Positions 53,699-62,620 of a DNA stretch of 64,000 bases are shown piece by piece; position 1 is the stretch's first letter; each line of letters opens with the position of its first letter. Source of the DNA: Streptomyces sp. KMM 9044. Lineage in GTDB: Bacteria; Actinomycetota; Actinomycetes; Streptomycetales; Streptomycetaceae. The notes under the pieces are model-generated. The model ran no database searches. It saw nothing but the letters and a program-made list of their open reading frames with translations, and was not told the origin of the DNA. The stretch lies in the NCBI RefSeq assembly GCF_024701375.2, contig NZ_CP113910.1, positions 3,782,001-3,846,000 on the forward strand. The letters run 5' to 3'. Made by a program: the position numbers and the translations under genes.

Positions 53699-55030
53699 GT
53701 GACCGTGGAGAGTACTGCCGCGCGCACACCGCGACGCGGCGCCGGAAGCGATGCCGGCGCCACCGGCACCAAGCGCACTACCGACACCACCGGCACCACC
53801 GCCAAGAAGGCGACCCCGGCGAAGAAGGCGACCCCCGCCAAGAAGGCGACCCCCGCCAAGAAGGCGTCCACGGTGAAGAAGGCCACCGTCGCCAAGAAGG
53901 CCCCGGCGGCCGGGAGGACCGGCGGCGCGAAGCCGCAGAGCGTCGCCGAACCCGGCCTCCTCCAGCTGCTGACGCCCGAGGGCGAGCGGGTCGAGAACGC
54001 CGAGTTCGACCAGTACGTCTCCGGCGTCACCCCGGAGGATTTCCGCGGCCTGTACCGCGACATGGTGCTCACCCGTCGCTTCGACGCCGAGGCCACCGCG
54101 CTCCAGCGCCAGGGCGAGCTGGGCCTGTGGGCCTCGCTGCTGGGCCAGGAGGCGGCGCAGATCGGCTCCGGGCGCGCGCTGCGCGACGACGACTACGTCT
54201 TCCCGACCTACCGCGAGCACGGCGTCGCCTGGTGCCGCGGGGTGGATCCGACCAACCTGCTCGGCATGTTCCGCGGCGTCAACAACGGCGGCTGGGACCC
54301 GAACGGCAACAACTTCCACCTGTACACGATCGTCATCGGCTCCCAGGCGCTGCACGCCACGGGCTACGCGATGGGTGTCGCCAAGGACGGCACGGACAGC
54401 GCGGTGATCGCCTACTTCGGCGACGGCGCCTCCAGCCAGGGCGACGTGGCCGAGGCCTTCACCTTCTCCGCGGTCTACAACGCCCCGGTGGTGTTCTTCT
54501 GCCAGAACAACCAGTGGGCGATCTCCGAGCCGACCGAGAAGCAGTCCCGCGTTCCGCTGTACCAGCGTGCGCAGGGCTTCGGCTTCCCGGGCGTACGGGT
54601 GGACGGCAACGACGTGCTGGCGAACCTCGCCGTGACCCGGTGGGCGCTGGAGCGGGCCCGCGCAGGTGAGGGGCCGACACTGATCGAGGCGTTCACCTAC
54701 CGCATGGGTGCCCACACCACCTCCGACGACCCCACCCGCTACCGCCACGACGAGGAACGGGTTTCCTGGGAGGCCAAGGACCCGATCCTGCGCCTTCGCC
54801 GTTACCTGGAGTCCGCACACCACACGGACGAGGGATTCTTCGCGGAACTGGAGACCGAGAGCGAGACGTTGGGCAAACGAGTGCGCGAAGCGGTCCGCGC
54901 CATGAAGGACCCCGACCACTTCGCCATCTTCGAGAACGTCTACGCGGACGGACACGCCCTCGTCGACGAGGAGCGGGCCGAGTTCGCCGCGTACCAGGCG
55001 TCGTTCGCGGACGCAGACGGGGGTAAGTGA
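53699..55030 (+). CDS. bkdA: Branched-chain 2-oxoacid dehydrogenase E1 alpha, cluster 2, with lysine-rich N-terminal tail
   Basis: This is a 443-residue E1 alpha with a typical ThDP core, GDGASSQGDVAEAFTFSAVY to FFCQNN (about 240-268), and the phosphorylation-loop region (HTTSDDPTRYRHD). It differs from cluster 1 in an N-terminal tail of about 75 residues, with TPAKKA-type repeats encoded by an 18-bp DNA repeat at about 53801-53900. The tail resembles the Lys/Ala-rich tails of histone H1-like proteins rather than dehydrogenase sequence. The GTG at 53699 has GGAGGAG upstream. It is followed after 1 bp by E1 beta. Confidence 0.93.
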   Translation: MTVESTAARTPRRGAGSDAGATGTKRTTDTTGTTAKKATPAKKATPAKKATPAKKASTVKKATVAKKAPAAGRTGGAKPQSVAEPGLLQLLTPEGERVENAEFDQYVSGVTPEDFRGLYRDMVLTRRFDAEATALQRQGELGLWASLLGQEAAQIGSGRALRDDDYVFPTYREHGVAWCRGVDPTNLLGMFRGVNNGGWDPNGNNFHLYTIVIGSQALHATGYAMGVAKDGTDSAVIAYFGDGASSQGDVAEAFTFSAVYNAPVVFFCQNNQWAISEPTEKQSRVPLYQRAQGFGFPGVRVDGNDVLANLAVTRWALERARAGEGPTLIEAFTYRMGAHTTSDDPTRYRHDEERVSWEAKDPILRLRRYLESAHHTDEGFFAELETESETLGKRVREAVRAMKDPDHFAIFENVYADGHALVDEERAEFAAYQASFADADGGK

Positions 55031-55031
55031 C

Positions 55032-56009
55032 ATGGCGGAGAAGACGGCTCTGGCCAAGGCGATCAACGAATCGCTGCGCCGCGCCCTGGAGGAGGACCCC
55101 AAGGTCCTCGTCATGGGTGAGGACGTCGGCAAGCTCGGCGGTGTGTTCCGGGTGACGGACGGACTGCAGAAGGACTTCGGCGAGAGCCGCGTCATCGACA
55201 CCCCGCTCGCCGAGTCGGGCATCGTCGGCACCGCGATCGGCCTCGCCCTGCGCGGCTACCGTCCGGTGGTCGAGATCCAGTTCGACGGTTTCGTGTTCCC
55301 GGCGTACGACCAGATCGTCACGCAGCTCGCGAAGATGCACGCGCGGTCGCTGGGCAAGGTGAAGCTCCCGGTCGTCGTGCGCATCCCCTACGGCGGCGGC
55401 ATCGGTGCGGTGGAGCACCACTCCGAGTCCCCGGAGTCGCTGTTCGCGCATGTGGCGGGCCTGAAGGTGGTCTCGCCGTCGAACGCGTCGGACGCGTACT
55501 GGATGATGCAGCAGGCCGTCCGGAGCGACGACCCGGTGATCTTCTTCGAGCCCAAGCGGCGCTACTGGGACAAGGCCGAAGTCAACACCGAGGCGATCCC
55601 CGGCCCGCTGCACACCGCGCGCGTGGTCCGCGAGGGCACCGACCTGACGCTGGTGGCGTACGGCCCGATGGTGAAGCTCTGCCAGGAGGTCGCGGACGCG
55701 GCCGCCGGGGAGGGCCGCTCCCTGGAGGTGCTGGACCTGCGCTCGGTCTCCCCGCTCGACTTCGACTCGATCCAGGCGTCGGTGGAGAAGACCCGTCGTC
55801 TGGTCGTCGTCCACGAGGCACCGGTGTTCTTCGGTTCGGGCGCGGAGATCGCCGCGCGGATCACGGAGCGCTGCTTCTACCACCTGGAGGCCCCGGTCCT
55901 TCGGGTGGGCGGATACCACGCCCCGTACCCGCCGGCCCGCCTGGAGGAGTCCTACCTCCCGGACCTGGACCGGGTGCTGGACGCCGTCGACCGCTCGCTG
56001 GCGTACTGA
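55032..56009 (+). CDS. bkdB: Branched-chain 2-oxoacid dehydrogenase E1 beta, cluster 2
   Basis: This is a 325-residue subunit with VMGEDVGKLGGVFRVTDGLQ, VVRIPYGGGIGAVEHHSESP, PVIFFEPKRRYW and VVHEAPVFFGSGAEIAARI. Homology to cluster 1 is high over the whole length. It starts 1 bp after the E1 alpha stop, so expression is coupled. Confidence 0.95.
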   Translation: MAEKTALAKAINESLRRALEEDPKVLVMGEDVGKLGGVFRVTDGLQKDFGESRVIDTPLAESGIVGTAIGLALRGYRPVVEIQFDGFVFPAYDQIVTQLAKMHARSLGKVKLPVVVRIPYGGGIGAVEHHSESPESLFAHVAGLKVVSPSNASDAYWMMQQAVRSDDPVIFFEPKRRYWDKAEVNTEAIPGPLHTARVVREGTDLTLVAYGPMVKLCQEVADAAAGEGRSLEVLDLRSVSPLDFDSIQASVEKTRRLVVVHEAPVFFGSGAEIAARITERCFYHLEAPVLRVGGYHAPYPPARLEESYLPDLDRVLDAVDRSLAY

Positions 56010-56024
56010 GAGGGGGAGAGAGCC

Positions 56025-57503
56025 ATGACGACGACACAGACGCCCGTGCGTGAGTTCAGGATGCCCGACGTGGGCGAGGGACTGACCGAGGCCGAGATCC
56101 TCAAGTGGTACGTCCAGCCCGGTGACACGGTCACCGACGGCCAGGTGGTGTGCGAGGTCGAGACGGCGAAGGCGGCCGTGGAGCTTCCCATCCCCTATGA
56201 CGGGGTGGTCCGCGCACTGCACTTCCCCGAGGGCACCACGGTGGACGTGGGCACCTCCATCATCGCGGTGGACGTCTCGGGGGGCGCGGCCCCGAAGACC
56301 CCCGCCGAGCCGGCCGCCGAAACCCCGGCCGCCGCCGAGCGGCCGGCTGAAGCCGGGCCGACGGCGGCGGTCGGCTCGGGCCGCCAGCCCGTACTGGTCG
56401 GCTACGGCGTGGCGACGTCCTCCACGCGACGCCGCCCCCGCAAGGCCGCCCCGGACCTCCCCGCCCAGCAGGCGGCAGCCTCCGCCGTACCGGCGGAACT
56501 GAACGGCCACGCGGCGGTACCCGTACCGGCACCCGAGCCCGCTCCCGCTCCTGAGCCCGCACCGGTCGCCGGAGGGCAGCGCCCGCTGGCGAAGCCGCCG
56601 GTGCGCAAGCTGGCGAAGGACCTCGGCGTCGACCTGGCGACGGTCACCCCGAGCGGCCCGGACGGCGTCATCACCCGCGAGGACGTCCACGCGGCGGTGG
56701 CCGCCACCGGGGCCGGTCCCACGGCACCGGAGCCCGGGGCACCCGCCCCGGCAGTCCCCGCCGCTCCCGCCTCCGTGCCGGCTCCCGCGTCGTACGACAC
56801 CGCTCGCGAGACCCGCATCCCGGTCAAGGGCGTCCGCAGGGCGACGGCGGCGGCGATGGTCGGCTCGGCGTTCACGGCGCCGCATGTCACGGAGTTCGTG
56901 ACGGTGGACGTGACGCGGACGATGAAGCTGGTCGAGGAGCTGAAGCAGGACAAGGAGTTCGCGGGCCTGCGGGTGAATCCGCTCCTGCTGATCGCCAAGG
57001 CTTTGCTGGTCGCGATCAGGCGCAACCCGGACGTCAACGCGTCCTGGGACGAGACGGCCCAGGAGATCGTGGTCAAGCACTACGTCAACCTGGGCATCGC
57101 GGCGGCCACCCCGCGCGGTCTGGTCGTCCCGAACATCAAGGACGCGCACACCAAGACGCTGCCCCAGCTCGCCGACTCCCTGGGCGAGCTGGTGTCCACG
57201 GCCAAGGAGGGCAGGACGTCCCCGGCCGCGATGCAGTCGGGCACGGTGACGATCACCAACGTCGGCGTCTTCGGCGTCGACACGGGCACGCCGATCCTCA
57301 ACCCCGGCGAGTCCGCGATCCTCGCGGTCGGTGCGATCAAGCTCCAGCCGTGGGTCCACAAGGGAAAGGTGAAACCCCGTCAGGTCACGACCCTGGCCCT
57401 GAGCTTCGACCACCGCCTGGTCGACGGCGAACTGGGCTCCAAGGTCCTGGCCGACGTGGCGGCGATCCTGGAACAGCCGAAGCGGTTGATGTCCTGGGCG
57501 TGA
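56025..57503 (+). CDS. bkdC: Branched-chain 2-oxoacid dehydrogenase E2, cluster 2
   Basis: This is a 492-residue acyltransferase. The lipoyl domain (residues 8-85) carries ETAKAAVELPI with the lipoyl-lysine. The E3/E1-binding domain at about 190-225 reads PPVRKLAKDLGVDLATVTPS. The catalytic domain runs from about 265 and ends LSFDHRLVDGELGSKVLADV. Low-complexity Ala/Pro linkers join the parts. GGGGGAGAG precedes the ATG at 56025. A strong terminator follows, so cluster 2 ends here. Confidence 0.95.
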   Translation: MTTTQTPVREFRMPDVGEGLTEAEILKWYVQPGDTVTDGQVVCEVETAKAAVELPIPYDGVVRALHFPEGTTVDVGTSIIAVDVSGGAAPKTPAEPAAETPAAAERPAEAGPTAAVGSGRQPVLVGYGVATSSTRRRPRKAAPDLPAQQAAASAVPAELNGHAAVPVPAPEPAPAPEPAPVAGGQRPLAKPPVRKLAKDLGVDLATVTPSGPDGVITREDVHAAVAATGAGPTAPEPGAPAPAVPAAPASVPAPASYDTARETRIPVKGVRRATAAAMVGSAFTAPHVTEFVTVDVTRTMKLVEELKQDKEFAGLRVNPLLLIAKALLVAIRRNPDVNASWDETAQEIVVKHYVNLGIAAATPRGLVVPNIKDAHTKTLPQLADSLGELVSTAKEGRTSPAAMQSGTVTITNVGVFGVDTGTPILNPGESAILAVGAIKLQPWVHKGKVKPRQVTTLALSFDHRLVDGELGSKVLADVAAILEQPKRLMSWA

Positions 57504-57526
57504 GGGCCAGGAACCGAATAGGTTCG

Positions 57527-57988
57527 TCACAGGAGGGGCGCCGCGAGTCGGAGTTGCGGCGCCCCTCCTGCCGTGTCCGGGCCCAGACCTGATGGAGCAC
57601 GTACACCGGAGCGCCGTCCCGGCCCGGCCCCGCCCCGCGAGCGAGTGCAGGCGTGCTTGCACAGCAGCCGGAGGCATTCATTGACACGGCGTACGGGGAT
57701 CCCCGTACGGGCGGCGATCGACTCCAGCGGCTCGCGCAGCTCACCCTCTTCGACGAGCACCGGGGCGATCACCACGGCCACCGCCCACACGTCCCCGGTC
57801 ACGGACAACCGTTGCCGCCAGTCGGCCAGCACCGACTCGGTGGTGGGCAGCGCGGTGAGGTGGCCATGGAGCGTCCGACGTTCGAGGACGAGGGTGTCGA
57901 ACCGGTCTGCGATACGTTCCATCGCCCGGACCGCGGCCTGTTGCACGGCGAGGGCGGCCTGTCGCGTGGCCGGCGTCTCCCTGTGCAA
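57527..57988 (-). CDS. Hypothetical protein (helical), start uncertain
   Basis: The frame encodes HRETPATRQAALAVQQAAVR, ERIADRFDTLVLERRTLHGH, WAVAVVIAPVLVEEGELREP and IPVRRVNECLRLLCKHACT, a mostly helical protein-like sequence. It continues upstream of the TTG at 57988 (VQLEAHNLRLDGEPVGGQRE) without any standard start codon, so the true 5' end is unknown. The 3' end overlaps the terminator of bkd cluster 2. It might be a decayed gene. I do not recognise the family. Confidence 0.45.
   Translation of the reverse strand: MHRETPATRQAALAVQQAAVRAMERIADRFDTLVLERRTLHGHLTALPTTESVLADWRQRLSVTGDVWAVAVVIAPVLVEEGELREPLESIAARTGIPVRRVNECLRLLCKHACTRSRGGAGPGRRSGVRAPSGLGPDTAGGAPQLRLAAPLL
57531..57569 (+). terminator. 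Terminator of bkd cluster 2
   Basis: AGGAGGGGCGCCGC pairs perfectly with GCGGCGCCCCTCCT (14-bp stem), 28 bp after the E2 stop. Confidence 0.8.
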
Positions 57989-58148
57989 CGCGATCGGTTC
58001 GCGCTGCCCGCCGACCGGTTCCCCGTCCAGTCGGAGGTTGTGCGCTTCCAGTTGGACGGGGGCATCCAGGCATGGGAAAGGGGCCCACCGGGATCGGTGA
58101 GCCCCGTGACGACCCGCGTAACTTCGTACCTTCGTACCTTCGAGAGGA

Positions 58149-59048
58149 TCAGATCTTGCCGAAGCCGTAGTTCATGATCTTCTTGGTGTCCGTTTCGCGC
58201 TGGACGGACCCCGTCGAGGCCAGGACCGTGCCGATGACCGTCTTGCCGTTGCGCGTCGCGGCGAAGACCAGGCAGTACTTGGCCTCCGGGCCCGAGCCGG
58301 TCTTCACGCCGGTCGTGCCGCTGTAACTGCTCAGCAGCCCGTTGGTGTTGGTCCACGGCGCCATCGTGCGGGTGCTGCCCGTCTTCGTGACGGTCTTCGC
58401 CGTGTACTTCTTCGTCCTGACGATCGCGCGGAAGTCGGCGCTCTTCATCGCGCTGCTGGCGATCTTCGTCAGGTCGCGCGGCGTGGAGTAGTTCTTGCCC
58501 TTGCCGATGCCGTCGAACGAGTCGAAGTTGGTGTTCTTCAGGCCCAGTTTCCTCGCGTCGGCGTTCATCTTGCCGATGAAGGACTTCACGCGCGCGGCCC
58601 GAGTCGAGCCGGTGCCGAACTTGTCGGCCAGCGCGTACGCCGCGTCGCAGCCGGACGGCAGCATCAGGCCGTACAGCAGTTGGCGCACGGTGACCTTGTC
58701 GCCGACGATCAGTCGTGCGGACGACGCGTTGTTCGCCACGATGTAGTCGCTGTAGGCCATCTGGATCGTGACCTTGGCGTCCAGGTTCAGGTTCTTCTGC
58801 GCGAGCACGACCTTCGCGGCCATGATCTTCGTCGTGGAACCGGTCGAACGCCGGGTGTCCGCGGCCTTGGTGTAGAGGGACTTGCCGTTCGCGTTGTTCA
58901 TCACGAAGCCGCCCTTGGCGGCGATCGTGGGCACGGTGGCGGCCTGCGCGGGTGCCGCGCAGAGGGTGCCGGAGGCCAGCACGGCGCCGGTGGTCACCGC
59001 GACGCCGACGGCTCTGCGGACCCGGATGCCTTGAATGCCGATGTTCAA
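58149..59048 (-). CDS. D-alanyl-D-alanine carboxypeptidase (S11 family)
   Basis: This is a 299-residue secreted serine peptidase that trims the pentapeptide of peptidoglycan. A signal peptide of about 40 residues ends near APAQAATVP. Active-site motifs are STGSTTK (SxxK, about residue 70), SGCDAAYALAD in the SxN position, and VKTGSGPEAKYC (KTG). The TTG at 59048 is the only start that leaves a complete signal peptide; no ATG or GTG is suitable. A longer upstream frame is open but not protein-like near the start. Confidence 0.88.
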   Translation of the reverse strand: MNIGIQGIRVRRAVGVAVTTGAVLASGTLCAAPAQAATVPTIAAKGGFVMNNANGKSLYTKAADTRRSTGSTTKIMAAKVVLAQKNLNLDAKVTIQMAYSDYIVANNASSARLIVGDKVTVRQLLYGLMLPSGCDAAYALADKFGTGSTRAARVKSFIGKMNADARKLGLKNTNFDSFDGIGKGKNYSTPRDLTKIASSAMKSADFRAIVRTKKYTAKTVTKTGSTRTMAPWTNTNGLLSSYSGTTGVKTGSGPEAKYCLVFAATRNGKTVIGTVLASTGSVQRETDTKKIMNYGFGKI

Positions 59049-59542
59049 CTGAATACCCCGATTGCGTCGAATGTCCCGTTGTTGTGGCCGACTTGAGGCG
59101 CGACCCGGAGGGGCCGCACGAGTCTGACGCACACCCGGCGCGGATGGTTGTACGGGAAGGCCGGGACTGCTTTCGGGGTTCGCATCGTGGACGGGGCGCG
59201 GTTCGTCGTGCCGGGGCCCCGGACTGCTGCTCGCCCTCCCCCGCCCCGCCGAGGTGGCGGCGGGCCGGAGTGGCGGTACTCGTACCGGTCCCGGCCCGCC
59301 CCGCGTACGGCGGTGTGCTCTGTCGAGCAGCGCGCGGGCCCGGCCGTACGGGAGCCGGGCGAAGCCTTCGAACCGGCCCCGCAGCTCGGGGAACGTCAGC
59401 CACCCGTCAAGGCCGACGAAGGCTTGACGCACGATCTGACCTGGATGTCCCAGGCCTTCGGTCTCGCGTGAACCGCCCGCGCGGCCGGTCCGGATGACGG
59501 ACGGATGCGTCCATGCGTACGTGTTGTATCTATCCTGTCGGC
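59049..59542. other. Gap between dac and the GntR gene
   Basis: No complete gene is seen in these 494 bp. A minus-strand reading at about 59330-59432 (FVGLDGWLTFPELRGRFEGF) looks protein-like and could be a remnant. A TATCTAT element at about 59526, 17 bases before the GntR start, may be a -10 box of a short-leader promoter. Confidence 0.4.
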
Positions 59543-60196
59543 ATGAGTTCGGTCCCCGTGAAGCAACCCCCCGCCGCCGATCGCGTCTACGCCCATGTCA
59601 AACAGGGTGTCCTGGAGCGCCGTTACGAGGGCGGCACGCTGCTGACCGAGGGGGAGCTGGCTGACGCCGTCGGGGTCTCGCGCACACCGGTGCGCGAGGC
59701 GCTGCTGCGGCTGGAGGCCGAGGGGCTGATCCGGCTCTACCCGAAGAAGGGCGCCCTCGTTCTGCCCGTCTCCGCGCAGGAGATCGCCGACGTCGTCGAG
59801 ACCCGGCTGCTCGTCGAGGAGCACGCGGTGCGCAAGGCCGTCCCCGCGTCCCCGGGGCTCATCGAGCGGCTGGAGGCCCTGCTCGCCCGGCAGAAGGAGC
59901 AGGCCACCGCCGGTGACTTCGCCGCCGCGTCCGTCACCGACCGCTGTTTCCACGCCGAGATCGTCCGCAGCGGCGGCAACGAGATCCTCTCCCGTCTCTA
60001 CGACCAGCTCCGCGACCGTCAGCTGCGCATGGGAGTAGCCGTCATGCACTCGCACCCCGACCGCATCGCCAAGACCCTCTCCGAGCACCGGGAGATCCTC
60101 GAGGCGCTGCGCTCGGGGGACCCGGACGCGGCCGCCGAGGTCGTGGGCCGGCACGTCGGCTGGTTCTCCCACCTGGCCCGGGGAGAAGTGCGATGA
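59543..60196 (+). CDS. GntR-family regulator (FadR/FCD type)
   Basis: This is a 217-residue regulator. The winged helix at about residues 10-75 reads LTEGELADAVGVSRTPVREA and LRLEAEGLIRLYPKKGALVL. An FCD ligand-binding domain follows, with metal-binding-type histidines in DRCFHAEIVRSGGNEIL, HREILEALRSGDPD and GRHVGWF. The ATG at 59543 is chosen. It is translationally coupled to the MFS gene (ATGA), so the effector is likely the transported compound or a metabolite of it. Confidence 0.92.
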   Translation: MSSVPVKQPPAADRVYAHVKQGVLERRYEGGTLLTEGELADAVGVSRTPVREALLRLEAEGLIRLYPKKGALVLPVSAQEIADVVETRLLVEEHAVRKAVPASPGLIERLEALLARQKEQATAGDFAAASVTDRCFHAEIVRSGGNEILSRLYDQLRDRQLRMGVAVMHSHPDRIAKTLSEHREILEALRSGDPDAAAEVVGRHVGWFSHLARGEVR

Positions 60197-61500
60197 GCGG
60201 TACCGGAGTTGCGGGTGCCCTGCCCGTGGACCCCCCGGGCGGGCGGCGCGCCCTGGTGATGTGGGGGATCGGCGTCTCGGTCTACTTCGTCGCCGTCACC
60301 TTCCGTACGTCCCTGGGCGTGGCCGGCCTCGACGCGGCCGACCGCTTCGGCGTCAACGCCTCCGCCCTGTCCACCTTCTCCATCCTCCAGCTGCTGGTCT
60401 ACGCGGGCATGCAGATACCCGTCGGCCTGCTCGTCGACCGGCTCGGCACCAAGAAGGTGCTGGGCATCGGCGTCGTGCTGTTCACCGTCGGGCAGCTCGG
60501 CTTCGCCCTCTCCCCGTCGTACGGCATGGCGCTCGCCTCCCGCGCCCTGCTCGGCTGCGGGGACGCCATGACGTTCATCAGCGTGCTGCGGCTGGGCGGC
60601 CGGTGGTTCCCGGCCCGGCGCGGGCCGCTGATCGGGCAGTTCGCCGGGCTGGCCGGCATGGCGGGCAACCTCGTCTCCACCCTGGTCCTGGCCCGGCTGC
60701 TGCACGGCGTCGGCTGGACGGCCGCCTTCGGGGGCAGCGCGCTCGCCGGTGTCGCGGTGTTCGTCCTGCTCGTCCTGTTCCTGAAGGACCACCCCGAGGG
60801 CCACGAGCCCGGACCCGTCCCGCACCGGGGCGCCGCCTACGTACGCCGGCAGATCGCCGCCTCCTGGCGCGAACCGGGGACCCGGCTCGGGATGTGGGTG
60901 CACTTCACGACGCAGTTCCCGGCGATGGTGTTCCTGCTGCTGTGGGGCATGCCGTACCTCGTCGAGGAGCAGGGGCTGTCCCGGGCCGCCGCCGGTGAGC
61001 TGCTCACCCTCGTGGTGCTGTCCAACATGGTCTTCGGACTGGCCTACGGCCAGGTCATCGGGCGTCATCACGGCGCGCGGCTGCCGCTGGCCCTCGGGAC
61101 GGTGGGGGCGACGGCCCTGCTGTGGGCCGCCACGCTGGCCTACCCGGCCGAGACGGCGCCGATGTGGCTGCTCGTGATGCTGTGCACGGTGCTGGGCGCC
61201 TGCGGACCGGCCTCGATGATCGGCTTCGACTTCTCCCGTCCGGTGAACCCGCCGGAACGGCAGGGCACGGCGTCCGGCATCACCAACATGGGCGGTTTCA
61301 TCGCGTCCATGACCACCCTGTTCGCCGTCGGCGTCCTGCTGGACGCGACCGGCGGGGACTACGGCGTCGCCTTCACCGCGGTCTTCGTCCTCCAGGCCCT
61401 CGGGCTCACCCAGATCCTGCGGCTGCGCGGGCAGGCGGCGCGCAGGGAACGGGAACGGCTGGTCGCCAGCCGGGTGGAGAGCGTGCACGTGCCGGTGTAG
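60193..61500 (+). CDS. Major facilitator superfamily transporter
   Basis: This is a 435-residue carrier with 12 predicted helices. The MFS loop 2-3 motif is visible as GLLVDRLGTKKVLGIGVVLF. SRALLGCGDAMTFISVLRLG and RQGTASGITNMGGFIASMTT are other conserved segments. The substrate is unknown. Expression should be controlled by the coupled GntR regulator. Confidence 0.92.
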   Translation: MSGTGVAGALPVDPPGGRRALVMWGIGVSVYFVAVTFRTSLGVAGLDAADRFGVNASALSTFSILQLLVYAGMQIPVGLLVDRLGTKKVLGIGVVLFTVGQLGFALSPSYGMALASRALLGCGDAMTFISVLRLGGRWFPARRGPLIGQFAGLAGMAGNLVSTLVLARLLHGVGWTAAFGGSALAGVAVFVLLVLFLKDHPEGHEPGPVPHRGAAYVRRQIAASWREPGTRLGMWVHFTTQFPAMVFLLLWGMPYLVEEQGLSRAAAGELLTLVVLSNMVFGLAYGQVIGRHHGARLPLALGTVGATALLWAATLAYPAETAPMWLLVMLCTVLGACGPASMIGFDFSRPVNPPERQGTASGITNMGGFIASMTTLFAVGVLLDATGGDYGVAFTAVFVLQALGLTQILRLRGQAARRERERLVASRVESVHVPV

Positions 61501-61578
61501 GGACGCGGGAGTGCCCGGGGCGGGAGCGCCGGGTGCCGGCCATCGCACCCGCGCCTCCCGCTGCCCACACCGGTACAC

Positions 61579-62403
61579 CTAGGGCGTCACCGCGAAGTGG
61601 CGCAGGATCGCCGCCGCCAGGTCCGGGTCGCCCTCCGTCTTCACCCGGCCCGACATCGCGTCCGGCGTCACCCGGCCGCAGGCCAGGCGGACGTACGTCT
61701 CCCAGTCGAGGACGAGGGTGACGGCCGGGCCGAGGGCCGGGGCGGTCTCCAGCGTGCCGCGGCCCTGGATGTCGACGCGGACGGTGCGCAGGAACTCCAC
61801 GGGGCCGTGGACGTCGATGACCACGGCCGAGCTGCGCGGTGCCTGGGCCTTCTCGGCGACCACCCGCGGCAGCTCGGCGAGCAGCACGTCGCGGGCGATG
61901 TGCGCGCCGGGGGAGTCGAGGTTGCCGGGGCGGCCGAGGGCCGTCCGCAGGTCCTGCTCGTGCACCCACACGTCGAACGCGTGCCGGAGCATGGACTCCT
62001 CCAGCGTGAGCTCCGAACCGAGCGGGCCGCGCACCGTTCTGCCCGGCTCACGCGACTCGTTCCGCAGCTGGCGGCTGCGGCGGATGACGACGTACTCCAG
62101 CTCGGAGGTCATCTCCGGTGCCGTGTGGTGGCGGCGCACGTCGACCTGGATCTCCGCGTAGCGCTGCCGGTCGTTGGTGACGTGGAACAGGTCGCGCGGC
62201 AGGGTGTGGATGGGGCGGGGGTCGCCCAGCATCTCGGTGTCCAGTCCGATGACATGGGAGACCACATCGCGGACCGACCACCCCGGGCACGGCGTCCGCC
62301 GGTTCCAGTCGGCCTCCACGAGCGGCTGCACCAGCTCGGATATCGCCTCGACGGAGTGGTTCCAGGCGTCGGCGTAGGGCTGGAGGGTGGGATGCAGACT
62401 CAC
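61579..62403 (-). CDS. Maleylpyruvate isomerase-family (MDMPI/DinB-like) protein
   Basis: This is a 274-residue protein. The N-terminal MDMPI domain has PCPGWSVRDVVSHVIGLDTE with the first metal-binding His and RHAFDVWVHEQDLRTALGRP with the others, as in mycothiol-dependent isomerases. The C-terminal SCP2-like domain ends RVKTEGDPDLAAAILRHF. Mycothiol is the actinobacterial low-molecular-weight thiol, so a mycothiol-dependent role is likely but the reaction is unknown. The GTG at 62403 has GAGGGG upstream. Confidence 0.88.
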   Translation of the reverse strand: MSLHPTLQPYADAWNHSVEAISELVQPLVEADWNRRTPCPGWSVRDVVSHVIGLDTEMLGDPRPIHTLPRDLFHVTNDRQRYAEIQVDVRRHHTAPEMTSELEYVVIRRSRQLRNESREPGRTVRGPLGSELTLEESMLRHAFDVWVHEQDLRTALGRPGNLDSPGAHIARDVLLAELPRVVAEKAQAPRSSAVVIDVHGPVEFLRTVRVDIQGRGTLETAPALGPAVTLVLDWETYVRLACGRVTPDAMSGRVKTEGDPDLAAAILRHFAVTP

Positions 62404-62620
62404 GGAACGGGACCCCTCGGCGGTCGGTACACGGGCGGTTGCGGCGGCGGTGCCAGTGGGTGGTGGCTGCACTCGGCGGGCGTCTCGGGACTCCCCCGGT
62501 TCTCGGCTACGCTCGAACCGGGAGGGCCCCCAAGTTACGCTGCGGTGAGGCACCCCGGCAGTGCTTTCGTGTGACGATCGTAGGCCGTGCCGACGAGTCG
62601 AATGCCAGGACGGTGGTATT

